Assembly: GCA_017999215.1 (NCBI GenBank)
Contig: JAGOBQ010000070.1
Location: forward strand, 1 to 12,638
Reading direction: 5' to 3'
Source of the DNA: Thermoanaerobaculia bacterium
GTDB lineage: Bacteria > Acidobacteriota > Thermoanaerobaculia > UBA5066
Length of the DNA: 12,638 bases
Under the pieces are notes generated by a model that was not told the origin of the DNA, ran no database searches, and worked only from the letters and a program-made list of their open reading frames with translations. Each line of letters begins with the position of its first letter. The stretch's first letter is position 1. Both the position numbers and the translations under genes were made by a program. Below, piece by piece: positions 12,609-12,638 of the stretch.

Positions 12609-12638
12609 CGGTCTCGGAGGTCCTGGAAGAACGGAACC
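12605..12638 (+). CDS. Start of a third gene in the tolQR operon, possibly TonB/TolA-like (cut by window edge)
   Basis: GTG at 12605 overlaps the tolR stop as GTGA, in the same style as two other gene junctions in the window. Only 11 codons are visible (MTVSEVLEERN), open to the window end, with GAGAAGG just upstream as a possible ribosome binding site. Too little is present to recognise a family. In this gene order a TonB- or TolA-type energy transducer commonly follows tolR; that is inference from context only. Confidence 0.5.
   Translation, partial: MTVSEVLEERN

Noticed and set aside
1..12638. tRNA, rRNA, CRISPR, insertion sequence, prophage or riboswitch
   Set aside because: No array of repeats, terminal inverted repeats, transposase or structured RNA signature was recognised, and intergenic gaps are too short for most of these.

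Overview
The window is GC-rich, gene-dense bacterial DNA: 11 genes, two of them cut by the window edges, with almost no non-coding space. TolQ and TolR homologues, signal peptides and a lipobox show a diderm (Gram-negative-type) envelope. The mix of GC-rich codons, a SpoIVB-S55-type secreted protein and a large propeller protein with Ig-like domains suggests Acidobacteriota or a related lineage. That placement is inference from gene content, not from a marker gene. No rRNA, tRNA, CRISPR array, insertion sequence or phage gene was seen, and no gene-free stretch exceeds 75 bases.

Left region (1-2962, minus strand): pabB and pabC, overlapping by ATGA, followed by an SDR-family reductase that runs off the left edge. 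PabB and PabC convert chorismate to 4-aminobenzoate for folate. The glutaminase subunit PabA is not in the window.

Middle (2983-3898): a YbgC/FadM-type hotdog thioesterase on the plus strand starts 20 bases from the pabB start. It converges on coaD (phosphopantetheine adenylyltransferase, coenzyme A synthesis). The two stop codons lie inside one 14-base perfect palindrome.

Main block (3407-11397, minus strand): one apparent operon, in transcription order S55-like secreted protein, beta-propeller/Ig-like secreted protein, lipoprotein family-5 solute-binding protein, DppB-like permease, DppC-like permease, coaD. Junctions are a 4-base overlap, a 4-base overlap, 37 bases, a 4-base overlap and 13 bases. 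The three transport genes form a peptide/nickel-type ABC importer without an ATPase gene nearby. Two large exported proteins of uncertain role are translationally coupled to it. The first has the hallmark Ser and His motifs of the S55 family in the reverse order from SpoIVB, as if the two halves were circularly permuted. This coupled set is the best candidate here for an undescribed system.

Right region (11471-12638, plus strand): tolQ, tolR and the first codons of a third gene (possibly TonB/TolA-like), divergent from the S55 gene. A good -35/extended -10 promoter sits in the 73-base gap. These genes build the proton-driven Tol-type motor.

Translation signals fall into two classes. Most operon-internal genes and tolQ/tolR have clear Shine-Dalgarno sequences. 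pabB, ybgC, coaD and dppB have none; instead each has a TAnnnT hexamer 7-10 bases before the start codon, which suggests leaderless or near-leaderless transcripts.
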